DNA of 47,746 nucleotides from a virus. Within the stretch, counting starts at the first letter, position 1; each line of letters begins with the position of its first letter. The stretch is from positions 1-47,746 of IMG/VR virus record IMGVR_UViG_3300015371_000067. One strand, given 5' to 3'. Below, one piece after another: positions 30,027-38,314 of the stretch. The notes under the pieces were generated by a model that was not told the DNA's origin, did not search any database, and saw nothing but the letters and a program-made list of their open reading frames with translations. The translations under genes and the position numbers were made by a program.

Positions 30027-31480
30027 TACTTCTTCTTGTTGACCCTGCTAGCGACGTAGGCCATCAGCTTGTTGCGGGTAGCGTTACCCTTCGGCTGGTA
30101 GCCCAGCTGCATCGCTACGCCTCGGAGCTGACTGAACGGCATGGTCTTCATCTCCGACTTGGTGTACTTCACCTTGCCAGGCTCGAACGTCGGAGCACTG
30201 AGCTTGGACTCGACGATGCCCTCCGCCATCTGTGGCGGGATCTGATAACCGACGAGGATTTCGTACAGCTTCTGGGGATCCTTGACACCCGGAACACTCG
30301 AGCCAGGCAGTGTGACCGTACGGTCGAGGTAGTAGTGCATCTCGCCCGTAGTCGGGTCCTTGATGCCGTAAGCCTTCTTGTTCGTGAGCGCAGTCATGCG
30401 GTCGACCTCGGTGGTGACGGTCTGAGAGATCTTCTTGCCCTGCTCAGGTGAGATAGCCTGGTCGACGATCTCCATAGCCAGCTGGCGCTGATTGTTGCCG
30501 AGCTCGACAGCCTTGAGCTTGGCAGTGTTCTGCATGTCCCATTCCTTCGCAGCCAGCTCACGTGCCGTCAGCCCCAGCCGCTGTGCCTCAAGCTTCTGGT
30601 TGGTCGTCATGTTCTGGATGCTGGCGTTGATCTCCTTCTCGCGGAGTGCCGCATCCTTCTTGCCCTGAGCGATGGTCGCTGCCTGACTGATTGCAGCCTG
30701 CGTGGGCTTGTTCTTGTACTTGCCCGTGAGCACGGACTCGGCCCGCTTCGACTCGGCCTGTGCCAGCTTCAGGCGAGCATTGTCCTGTGCCAGAGACTTG
30801 AGTGTAGCCTTCCAGTCACGGTCCTGCGCGATCTTCTTGAGCTGCATTTCCTGCTTGCTGAGCTCGTACTCGCGCTCGGCCTTCTGCCTCTCGAAGAACC
30901 GCGAGTTGATCGCTGAAGTCTTTTGTGCCTGCAGGTCTGAGAGTTGTCCTCTCAACTCTGCGATGCGCTTGCCGAACGTGGACCTGACGTCAGCCTCCTG
31001 CTCAGTACGCAGCAGTGGGAAGACCTGGCCTGAGAACGCAGCCGCTTCCTGCTTACCAGCCTGCGCCAACGCCAGACTGTGGAGCAGCTGGCCCCCTCCC
31101 GACTGCGCGTAGTACTGCTGTGAGGGCTCGACGCCAGCGGTGAACTCACTCACAGCGACAGGCCCACCGATCATCTGAGCCATGCGCTGTGCGTCCGAGG
31201 CACGAGCCTCACGCATCTGGGCAAGCCGCTGATTGGCTGCGTTGTAGATGCCCTGCTCAGCACCCATAGCCTGGTCGTACTGCTCACCCACCCACCTGGT
31301 GGCATTCTCGACGCTCGGCTGCAGACCGCTGAACAGGTTGCCGATGGACTGTAGTGCGCCAGCCTGATCCTGCTGTGCGCCTGAGATAGCCCTCTCGATG
31401 GGAGCAGACGCGGCCGCCATCTCAGCAGCGACCTCAGCTGCGGTGCGCTGGTAAATTGGGTCGTTCGCGTAGCTGCTCAT
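30026..31480 (-). CDS. Internal virion protein with coiled coils and SAP-like end
   Basis: 484 residues from ATG 31480 (ATGA overlap). The central 150-300 region is almost continuous coiled coil (KAEREYELSKQEMQLKKIAQ). The C-terminus (about 440-480), with KYTKSEMKTMPFSQLRGVAM then QLGYQPKGNATRNKLMAYV, resembles a SAP/Rho-N-type helix-extended-loop DNA-binding fold. Likely an ejection protein that contacts DNA in the capsid. No signal peptide. Confidence 0.6.
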   Translation of the reverse strand: MSSYANDPIYQRTAAEVAAEMAAASAPIERAISGAQQDQAGALQSIGNLFSGLQPSVENATRWVGEQYDQAMGAEQGIYNAANQRLAQMREARASDAQRMAQMIGGPVAVSEFTAGVEPSQQYYAQSGGGQLLHSLALAQAGKQEAAAFSGQVFPLLRTEQEADVRSTFGKRIAELRGQLSDLQAQKTSAINSRFFERQKAEREYELSKQEMQLKKIAQDRDWKATLKSLAQDNARLKLAQAESKRAESVLTGKYKNKPTQAAISQAATIAQGKKDAALREKEINASIQNMTTNQKLEAQRLGLTARELAAKEWDMQNTAKLKAVELGNNQRQLAMEIVDQAISPEQGKKISQTVTTEVDRMTALTNKKAYGIKDPTTGEMHYYLDRTVTLPGSSVPGVKDPQKLYEILVGYQIPPQMAEGIVESKLSAPTFEPGKVKYTKSEMKTMPFSQLRGVAMQLGYQPKGNATRNKLMAYVASRVNKKK

Positions 31481-32244
31481 CCTCTACTCGGCCTCTTCGT
31501 TGGTAGGATTACCTTCGGTGGGGGCTTCTGGGGAATGGGCTTCACTGGTAGGGGATTCCGCATTGGAGGCGGATGACCCACAGACTGGGGTCTGGGTGCG
31601 GGCTTTGGCAGTATCACCGCCGGCTGCTTCGTCTGGGGCTGGATCGTCCTAGGCGCTACCGCCTTGGGTGCGACGACTGGCGTTACGGGGCGAGGCTTGT
31701 AGAGGTTGGGATTGCCTGCCATGATGGCATCGACGTCCTTGGTAAAGTCCGCCGTGTTCGTGTAGAGCCCCGGGTTGTTCTTCCGGATCAAGGGCAGTAG
31801 GGCCTCGATCATGCTTCGGTACTGCACCTTGTTCTGTGCCCCGTAGTTAGGATCGCTCCAAGAGCTAGGACCAACGTCGATGAACTGCAGGCTCGGGTCC
31901 ATCTGCTGGCCCATCTTGAGCTTGGGCATAGAGACGAACTCACGCTGTGGGGGTGGGGGAGGTAGTGACGGGCCGCCTCCTGTACCCACACCCTGACCTG
32001 GGCGCAGGGACTGGCTGTACCGCATGACCGAGTCAGTATCATCGGCTGGCGGGATATTGCCTGCGTTCACGGACGGGCGGTCGAGGGACAGCATGGAGTC
32101 TGGCCCGTTCTCGTCCATGCGGTATGTGTACTGACCATCGGTAACGATCCCACCTCCAAGATCGACCATGAAGGTGGGATCGAACTTGTACCTGGAGTCC
32201 TGACCTCGGGAGCCAGGGTTTGCGACTTGTGGTGCGAGCGGCAT
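31477..32244 (-). CDS. Proline-rich virion protein
   Basis: 255 residues from ATG 32244. After an ordered start (YKFDPTFMVDLGGGIVTDGQ) and a helical centre (YRSMIEALLPLIRKNNPGL), the last 80 residues are Pro/Lys/Val-rich and disordered (PRPVTPVVAPKAVAPRTIQP). It lies between tail-fibre and ejection-protein genes, so a structural role is likely, but no family is recognised. Confidence 0.6.
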   Translation of the reverse strand: MPLAPQVANPGSRGQDSRYKFDPTFMVDLGGGIVTDGQYTYRMDENGPDSMLSLDRPSVNAGNIPPADDTDSVMRYSQSLRPGQGVGTGGGPSLPPPPPQREFVSMPKLKMGQQMDPSLQFIDVGPSSWSDPNYGAQNKVQYRSMIEALLPLIRKNNPGLYTNTADFTKDVDAIMAGNPNLYKPRPVTPVVAPKAVAPRTIQPQTKQPAVILPKPAPRPQSVGHPPPMRNPLPVKPIPQKPPPKVILPTKRPSRG

Positions 32245-32246
32245 GA

Positions 32247-32930
32247 TCAGTTACCTGACTGGAACCGGTTCTGCCTTTGAGCAGCCAGCATCTGCTGGTT
32301 GATCCAGTCGTCGACGGTGTTGAGGCCCGAGTTCTCGGGGAGTTGCATGCCGAGGTTGAACGCGGGAACACCCTGCTGAACCCCACCATCACCGCCGCCT
32401 CCGCCGTAGTCGTACCCGCCGCCGCCCCCACCATACGAAGCGGCAGCAGCACGTGCACTGGCACGCGCAGCAGCGTCCGCAAGCAACAGGTTGTTCTGAA
32501 TGGTGTAATCCTGCAAGGTGCGGCCTGCCTCCTCGTACAGACGATTGAGCTGCTTCGGCACGTCCACGTCGAGGTCGGCGAGAGCCTGGACGAAGGGGTG
32601 CTGGGCCCGCGCGGTGTTCTCGGCACGAAGTCCTGAGAAGAGTGTACCTTCCCTCTGGGACTGTTTCGTGACGTCCTCCTCCGCGAACTGCTTGTTGCGC
32701 TGGATCTCCGGGCGCTGTCGTGCGGCCTGCGCCTCGACCTCGCCAGGGATGAACTCACCCTTGTCGTTCTGGTAGCCCAGATTCTGAAGGATATCAGCGT
32801 AACGGCGGTTGATGTCCGCTCTCAGTTGTGCCTCTGCGGCAGTATACTGAGAGTCCTGACCCTTTGCTGCGCCCGGTAGGTTCACATCCCTACCCAGAGG
32901 CTTGGCCTGGGGGAAGAACATTGTGGACAT
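32247..32930 (-). CDS. Hypothetical virion protein
   Basis: 227 residues; ATG 32930 shares a base with the previous stop. Residues 35-155 are helical and charged, and about 160-185 are glycine-rich (GGGGGYDYGGGGGDGG), followed by a folded end with LNTVDDWINQQMLAAQ. The gene order suggests an internal or connector component. Function unknown. Confidence 0.6.
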   Translation of the reverse strand: MSTMFFPQAKPLGRDVNLPGAAKGQDSQYTAAEAQLRADINRRYADILQNLGYQNDKGEFIPGEVEAQAARQRPEIQRNKQFAEEDVTKQSQREGTLFSGLRAENTARAQHPFVQALADLDVDVPKQLNRLYEEAGRTLQDYTIQNNLLLADAAARASARAAAASYGGGGGGYDYGGGGGDGGVQQGVPAFNLGMQLPENSGLNTVDDWINQQMLAAQRQNRFQSGN

Positions 32931-33259
32931 TAGACTCCTTTCACCACCCAATCGAAGGTTGCTGTACCACCGGGGGTTGTCTGGACCCTGATCGTGAACT
33001 GGTTAGTAGTCTTATTCTCGATCCACCACCTACTACCCACGTCACCATTGGTAGGAGTGGCTGTCACTGAGTAGTTTGCTTGCCCCAGACCATGAGTGAT
33101 CACCACAGTGGTGGCTGGATTGGAGATGGATGCGACTCCCTGCCTGAACTTGGCGAGTAGCTTATCGACCTCATCCCTAAGAAACTCGAGGTTCTGCTGC
33201 ACGACCATGTGCCCATTCGGGTCATCTCGGCGCGCGCGTGTAGGGAAGGTGATAGCCAT
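32930..33259 (-). CDS. Small tail-fibre-associated protein
   Basis: 109 residues from ATG 33259. A helical N-terminus (VVQQNLEFLRDEVDKLLAKF), likely a trimeric coiled coil, leads to a beta-rich domain (VVITHGLGQANYSVTATPTN, then TIRVQTTPGGTATFDWVVKG). This is a common small fibre-tip design. It follows three related fibre genes. Confidence 0.6.
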   Translation of the reverse strand: MAITFPTRARRDDPNGHMVVQQNLEFLRDEVDKLLAKFRQGVASISNPATTVVITHGLGQANYSVTATPTNGDVGSRWWIENKTTNQFTIRVQTTPGGTATFDWVVKGV

Positions 33260-33945
33260 TAGACTGCCTTGATGATGTAGTTGACCACCTGGTAAGCGGG
33301 CGCATCGAGGGAATCGGTAGCGACACCCGAGCCGCCGTCGTTAGCACTAGACGTGACGGGAGTGTTAGCATCTCTTAGGTTCACGATGGCCGGGACAGAT
33401 GACCCCGCAGCAGAACCCCAGTATGTGTGGGCGTGGGGTGTGTGCCTATGCTTCGGTCGGCGGTTGGCCTCTGCCACACCATCGTTATTGCCCAGAGTAC
33501 TAACTAGGGCATTGGATCCTCTACCCACAGGCACGCGGCCACGAAGGTCTGGGAGGGTGAAGTGTGTGCCATCGACCGCGCCGTATGTGGCCCCAATCAC
33601 CGCAAAGAGTGCTGCGTAGGTCGTGCGATCCAAAGAGGCACCGTCACACAGCAACCAGTCTGTGGGTGCAGTGAGGGTAGGCCACATCATCAGAGCTCCC
33701 AGGGGAATGCTCGAGGGGACGCTGACTGTAGCCCATGACCCATCGCCACGAAGTACCTTCGATGCGTCTGCGGGGTACCCGGCGAGTTTCGATGCTACGA
33801 CGGCAGCGGCGGGGCTAAGGTTGGCGTTGTCAATCTGGCCGTTGATTACCGCAGCGATAGCTTGGAGATTCGCAAGGATGACCGACACGTCCTCGGGCTG
33901 ACCTGCGGCCAGTGATGTAGCACCAATGACGTTGTAGGCAGTCAT
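33259..33945 (-). CDS. Tail fibre with phage tail-collar domain
   Basis: 228 residues; ATG 33945 overlaps the previous gene's stop. Residues 1-70 are the shared module (MTAYNVIGATSLAAGQPEDV, SKLAGYPADASKVLRGDGSW) found in the next two genes. Residues 80-160 are a phage tail collar domain: GALMMWPTLTAPTDWLLCDG, TYAALFAVIGATYG, FTLPDLRGRVPVG. The C-terminus is His/Gly-rich (RRPKHRHTPHAHTYWG). Receptor binding is likely. Confidence 0.82.
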   Translation of the reverse strand: MTAYNVIGATSLAAGQPEDVSVILANLQAIAAVINGQIDNANLSPAAAVVASKLAGYPADASKVLRGDGSWATVSVPSSIPLGALMMWPTLTAPTDWLLCDGASLDRTTYAALFAVIGATYGAVDGTHFTLPDLRGRVPVGRGSNALVSTLGNNDGVAEANRRPKHRHTPHAHTYWGSAAGSSVPAIVNLRDANTPVTSSANDGGSGVATDSLDAPAYQVVNYIIKAV

Positions 33946-34709
33946 GCCAGTGCCACCGGTGAGATACGCAGGACACGAGACTGCACGGTTACGGCAGTTG
34001 CGGCCTGCCTGAAGTACCTTGCCTGTAGTACCTGACCTGCCGTTAGGTTTGCAATGGTAGAGCCACTGACCGACTGGTAGACACCTGTGGTTGCGGGGAA
34101 GTTCGTGAGGAGCTGGAAGAAGGGGGTAGACCAACCCGCGTTATAGCCAAGCCCCATCTGCACATACGCCTGAGCAGCAGCGGCATTATTCAAGAAGAGG
34201 CACTCAGCCACTGCCTTGTAGGCACCGGCACGGGGAGCAGTAAACGTAGGGCCAACCGTAGCAGTATCTCCCCAAGCACCAGCACCCGACGTTATAGCCT
34301 CAGCAGTCGTGTTCAGTAGCAAGAGATCTGTGCCCCCAATGAACTCCCACTTGTTGGGCCCGGTAGCGCCCGCATTGTAGCGGAGGTGCCACATGTAAGT
34401 GGGGGCGGTGAGGGAATCGACAAGGACGTGCTCGCGTCCGTCGGCGGGTGACCCCGGAAGCGCAGTGCCGTAGCTCATCGACGCGGGCGGTGTACCCCAA
34501 GACCCATCACCCCTGAGCACCTTCAAGGGATCTGTGGGATATCCCGCAAGCTTCGACGCAGCAATAGCAGCAGCCGCGTTGAGGTTGGTGTCATCGAGGT
34601 TCCCATTTACCACGGCTGCGATAGCCTGCAGATTCGCGAGGACGACAGAGATATCCTCAGGCTGGCCCGCAACCAGACTAGGGGCATTGACGATGTTATA
34701 GGCTGTCAC
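33942..34709 (-). CDS. Tail fibre paralogue 2
   Basis: 255 residues from GTG 34709, which overlaps the previous gene. The N-terminal module (VNAPSLVAGQPEDISVVLAN, then SKLAGYPTDPLKVLRGDGSW) matches the other two fibres. The middle has the shared strand pattern SPADGREHVLVDSLTAPTY, and the end is a beta-rich domain (FTAPRAGAYKAVAECLFLNN) like a C1q/TNF jelly roll. It is probably part of a mixed trimer or an alternative fibre. Confidence 0.78.
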   Translation of the reverse strand: MTAYNIVNAPSLVAGQPEDISVVLANLQAIAAVVNGNLDDTNLNAAAAIAASKLAGYPTDPLKVLRGDGSWGTPPASMSYGTALPGSPADGREHVLVDSLTAPTYMWHLRYNAGATGPNKWEFIGGTDLLLLNTTAEAITSGAGAWGDTATVGPTFTAPRAGAYKAVAECLFLNNAAAAQAYVQMGLGYNAGWSTPFFQLLTNFPATTGVYQSVSGSTIANLTAGQVLQARYFRQAATAVTVQSRVLRISPVALA

Positions 34710-35440
34710 GAGACCCTCACCGGTACAACGTCGAGCCATCGAGCTTGGGCGTGTGCAGTACCTGCCGCCCCGTGCTGATGCCGCAGGCGAATGTCTGTTG
34801 CTGCCGCCAAACCTTTCCCGACAGCTGACATTACCAATGCCGACCAAGTGTTAGCTGCAGTTGCAGCTATCGTATACATCCCAAGCTGAGTTATAGTCCC
34901 GTTGAAGAGTCCCATGTAGTGGGTATCCTGGACATTGGTCATCTGGATACTACCACCAGTTGCATGGTAGTCACCAGCTCGCGGTAGGACGATGCGAGGT
35001 CCAGTTGTGTCCGTCCACGCTGAGGTAGGTGTCCAAGTCTCATCGGCAAAAACGTCCGCGTGTAAGGGAGCACCACCAATGAACTCCCACTTGTACGGCG
35101 ACGACGATCCAGCATTGTATCGGAAGCGCCACTGGTAGGTGGGATTCGTGAGCGAGTCGACGAGGATTGCCTCCTGCCCATCGGCGGGAGAGGCAGGGAG
35201 TGTCGTCCCGTAACTTGCTGTTGGGTTCCAGGTGCCGTCACCCCTCAGGAACTTAGTAGCGTCTGCAGGGTACAACGCGAGCTTAGAGGCAACGATGCTA
35301 GCAGCGGGGTTCAGGTTTGAGTCGTCCAAGCCACCATTGATGACCGCTGCAATGGCTTGGAGATTGGCAAGGATGACCGAGATATCCTCCGGCTCGCCCG
35401 CGACGAGACTGCCCGCATTGACCACGTTGTAGGCAGTCAT
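34706..35440 (-). CDS. Tail fibre paralogue 1
   Basis: 244 residues; ATG 35440 shares one base with the previous stop (TGATG). It has the same N-terminal module as the two downstream genes (VNAGSLVAGEPEDISVILAN, KFLRGDGTW) and the SPADGQEAILVDSLTNPTYQ segment of paralogue 2. The C-terminal domain differs (RIVLPRAGDYHATGGSIQMT) and looks like a jelly-roll receptor-binding head. It overlaps the next gene by 4 bp. Confidence 0.78.
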   Translation of the reverse strand: MTAYNVVNAGSLVAGEPEDISVILANLQAIAAVINGGLDDSNLNPAASIVASKLALYPADATKFLRGDGTWNPTASYGTTLPASPADGQEAILVDSLTNPTYQWRFRYNAGSSSPYKWEFIGGAPLHADVFADETWTPTSAWTDTTGPRIVLPRAGDYHATGGSIQMTNVQDTHYMGLFNGTITQLGMYTIAATAANTWSALVMSAVGKGLAAATDIRLRHQHGAAGTAHAQARWLDVVPVRVS

Positions 35441-37002
35441 CAGTCTCGCACCCCAAGCACTATAGCGTCCATGTTGTAGCCGTAAACACCCCACTCACCA
35501 GCAGTAATGCGGTAATCACGAGAACCCACAGGGATGGGCTTAGTGCCTGTGTCGGGGTCTGAGTCCGTGAACCTCAGCGTAAGGAACCTCACATAGGCAT
35601 CGGGGTGAAGCTTTGCCTCCTGCAACAGAGCCTGAGGTCCCCAAGTATCAGTGCCCCAGATATCACTCGGAGCCCAAAGGTCACCCACAGAGGCCATGTC
35701 GATCACGAAGGTCTTGTAGATGTCCACGCGGAAGTTACGAAGCATGAGGAGGTTGAACTGGCCACGACCCAGCAGTCTCATGCGACGCAGGTACTTGTAC
35801 ACCGTGGGGCGGTCGAAGTCCAACGCGCCTGTCTCAGCGATTGAAGCGAAGCTATCACCATCGTCCGTACCCACGGGACCGAAGGCCTGTAGTACCTTGT
35901 TGGCCTTGTTACTCGCTGCGAAGAGGCGGTCGATTGTACCATACCGCCACCGCGTGAAGCACTGTGCAGGCATCCGCTGAAACGCGAACGGCCCCGCGCT
36001 CTCACCCTCACCCATCAGCCGCGGGTAATACTCGAGCTGCAGGGTAGCAGCTGTTTCACCCACCTCAGCGAACGTCCAACCGATGCGGTTTTCGTAGGTG
36101 TACGCCGTGGAGATCTTTAGAGCGTCGAGGTTCAGAATCGTAGGGTCGAACAACGGGTCGACTTTGCCACTAATGATCCGTGACGGGGTATCACCCAACC
36201 ACAGACAGATTCCGCGCCTCGAAAGGTAGTAAATGGCGCCCTCGAACTGTGCCACAGAGAAGTGGCTTTCGAAGCCCTTCTCGAAGTCCACGACGCGGTT
36301 AGCGAACGTCACGGGGTCCGACATTGACATGGCGCGGTTACGCTTGCCGATGATGAGGAACATGCCGTCCGTCGCGAGCGCGAAGACCTGATCGCCATCT
36401 CCCTTGGCAATATCGATCCACCCGGACACAGCGAAGGTCTCTGCGTCACCGGGATTGCTAGAGTAGACACGGTCGGGCAGGCCAGTTACGCCGGCTACCC
36501 ACATCGTATCCTTCCACAAGCGGAGGTACTTACCCTTGGGCGCAGAGGGAAAGGTAGTCCGGGTCGTACCATCCCACGCAGCGTAGGGGTCAACACCGTT
36601 GCTCATGTAGAGCTTGTTCGCAAAGGTCTCGAAGCTATAGGGCTCCGTCGTAGACTGGCCCGTAGCGATGGTACCCCAGGTAATCGTTGCCGCCTCGGGG
36701 TTGTTGGTGTAGAGCACGTCGCCGTTGGTGGTGTGGATAATCACCTGCGGCGCAGAGCCCACACGATAGAAGGTGTAAATGCTCAGCACCCTATGGGCAG
36801 CAGACCCGAACGGCCCCTTACCCACCATACCGAGCCGCTTCGCAAAGCCGCCACGCTCGTCGAGGACCCCGTTTTCCAGCTTACGACACTCGTTGGCCTT
36901 CAGCTGAGTCACAGCGTCGCGGATGTTGACTCCGCCATCGAAGCCCTGACCGCGTGAAACGATCCCAGTGCCCGGTGTGCCTGTGGTTGCAGCCTTAGCC
37001 AT
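35440..37002 (-). CDS. Tail hub or stabilisation protein
   Basis: 520 residues; ATG 37002 is inside the previous gene's last codons. Repeated beta-strand blocks with YSFETFANKLYMSNGVDPYA, KYLRLWKDTMWVAGVTG, DGMFLIIGKRNRAMSM and GAIYYLSRRGICLWLGD suggest a beta-propeller, as in P22 gp10-like stabilisation proteins and podovirus tail hubs. Located between the adaptors and the fibres, as expected for the short-tail plug. Confidence 0.6.
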   Translation of the reverse strand: MAKAATTGTPGTGIVSRGQGFDGGVNIRDAVTQLKANECRKLENGVLDERGGFAKRLGMVGKGPFGSAAHRVLSIYTFYRVGSAPQVIIHTTNGDVLYTNNPEAATITWGTIATGQSTTEPYSFETFANKLYMSNGVDPYAAWDGTTRTTFPSAPKGKYLRLWKDTMWVAGVTGLPDRVYSSNPGDAETFAVSGWIDIAKGDGDQVFALATDGMFLIIGKRNRAMSMSDPVTFANRVVDFEKGFESHFSVAQFEGAIYYLSRRGICLWLGDTPSRIISGKVDPLFDPTILNLDALKISTAYTYENRIGWTFAEVGETAATLQLEYYPRLMGEGESAGPFAFQRMPAQCFTRWRYGTIDRLFAASNKANKVLQAFGPVGTDDGDSFASIAETGALDFDRPTVYKYLRRMRLLGRGQFNLLMLRNFRVDIYKTFVIDMASVGDLWAPSDIWGTDTWGPQALLQEAKLHPDAYVRFLTLRFTDSDPDTGTKPIPVGSRDYRITAGEWGVYGYNMDAIVLGVRD

Positions 37003-37228
37003 AGCTCTCAATGTCGAGGAGGATTACGTCCGCCAGCGCAGTTTCGGCCTCGAGGCTATCATTCGATGCGGTGTCCACCATCTGCTCGGGGTCGATCTCT
37101 GCTTCCTCGAGCTTCTCCACGATGAACTCCCTCATCTTCTTGGTCCCCCTTATCTGGCCCTCGTACTCCTGCAGCCAGTCGTAGACCTGCTCACGAGTAA
37201 CAGGAATATCGCGAGGTCCTAGAGCCAT
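36995..37228 (-). CDS. Small head-tail region protein
   Basis: 77 residues from ATG 37228, overlapping both neighbours by 8-10 nt. Helical and acidic (REQVYDWLQEYEGQIRGTKK, then EKLEEAEIDPEQM). Its place between adaptor and hub genes suggests a connector accessory role. No family recognised. Confidence 0.6.
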   Translation of the reverse strand: MALGPRDIPVTREQVYDWLQEYEGQIRGTKKMREFIVEKLEEAEIDPEQMVDTASNDSLEAETALADVILLDIESYG

Positions 37229-37890
37229 CCGTTGTCGGGTACAACCCGCTCCTGCTGATCCTGCATCCGAGTCTGCTCGAGGACGTGGATATCCTCGAAA
37301 GCGTCGTCAAGGTCAGATTGGACAACGATGGCCAGCTGCATCTCGTTCGCTCGCTTGTGCGCGCGGATCAATGCTGATAGGAGGATGACCTCATCGTAGT
37401 CGATGGGCGTGACGGGGACTTGAGCATCAGTGAGGAGGGGCGCAGGACGGCTGTTGTACCTCAGCTCGATGGTCGCACCCGTCACTGACCTCACCTTCGG
37501 CAGGGCCCACAGTGTGGTGCCGTCGATGTAGTAGGCAGTCGGTATATCAGCACTACCGCCTCGCTGGTACTCCGGGAAGTAGGTCTCACGGAACACCGAG
37601 TCGTCGATGGCGTCCAGTCGCTGGTAGATGTCGCCCCGCTTGAAGTAGACTGCCTCTACAGTCTTGAACCCAGTTACAGACCCCGTCTCACCTACAGAGA
37701 GCTGACCGTCGGCGGGCATCGCACCCGAGTAGTCCTTCTTGTCCCAGTAGGTCTGAGTCTTGCGATGGACGTAGAAGTAACCTCGGTTGATGAGCTGGTT
37801 CAGGTCGTCGTTGGAGAAGCCATCGAACCCGCGGTTCTTCAGCTCGTTGCGGAAGTCGATGAGCTGCATCTGTCCGTTGGCATCAGGCAT
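37219..37890 (-). CDS. Head-tail adaptor / tail accessory protein
   Basis: 223 residues; ATG 37890 overlaps the previous gene by 8 bp. MQLIDFRNELKNRGFDGFSN starts a helical fold, then comes a beta-rich centre (KTVEAVYFKRGDIYQRLDAI, TAYYIDGTTLWALPKV) and helices carrying YDEVILLSALIRAHKRANEM. The pattern is that of P22 gp4-like or T7 gp11-like ring proteins. Homology is not proven. Confidence 0.65.
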   Translation of the reverse strand: MPDANGQMQLIDFRNELKNRGFDGFSNDDLNQLINRGYFYVHRKTQTYWDKKDYSGAMPADGQLSVGETGSVTGFKTVEAVYFKRGDIYQRLDAIDDSVFRETYFPEYQRGGSADIPTAYYIDGTTLWALPKVRSVTGATIELRYNSRPAPLLTDAQVPVTPIDYDEVILLSALIRAHKRANEMQLAIVVQSDLDDAFEDIHVLEQTRMQDQQERVVPDNGWL

Positions 37891-38299
37891 TCTCACCCCT
37901 GGGGACGAAGATCCGGGACTCCTTGTTGAGGACCCAGTGTAGCATCTCACCCGCCTCGCGGACACCTTCCAAGTGCTGCTTGTCACGCTCAGCCTGAGCC
38001 TGGTCCTGCGCTCGCTCTAGTTTGTCGTAGGCGTCCTCATAGCCTCGCGCACGACTATCTGATGCGATCAGTCGGTCGAGTGCTCGACCATCCAGGTCTG
38101 GCGTGGTGAAGATCAACTTCTCAGTACCGTCCCCGCCGTTCTCTACGAAGACGTACTGCTCGGTCGTGGGCTCCCAGTGCACCTTCACACGGTCGCCGTA
38201 CAGCTCGCGAACCTGACGGACGATGGAGAGCACGTCGTCCTCTAGCTCCACCATGCCTTCGCGGTCAGTATAGAAGCACTTGACAGCGTGCAGCTCCAT
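37883..38299 (-). CDS. Hypothetical head-region protein
   Basis: 138 residues from ATG 38299 with a GAGAGGA upstream. It has a beta-strand start (VKCFYTDREGMVELEDDVLS), TTPDLDGRALDRLIASDSRA, then a helical coiled coil (DKLERAQDQAQAERDKQHLE). It lies directly after the major capsid gene in the reading order. Function unknown. Confidence 0.65.
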   Translation of the reverse strand: MELHAVKCFYTDREGMVELEDDVLSIVRQVRELYGDRVKVHWEPTTEQYVFVENGGDGTEKLIFTTPDLDGRALDRLIASDSRARGYEDAYDKLERAQDQAQAERDKQHLEGVREAGEMLHWVLNKESRIFVPRGENA

Positions 38300-38314
38300 C
38301 GTCCGTCGTCCTCT

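Noticed and set aside
30026-37002. Programmed frameshift of tail chaperones and a tape measure gene
   Set aside because: The long helical proteins lie after the fibres, next to a lysozyme, and no slippery-sequence gene pair is seen; this supports ejection proteins instead.
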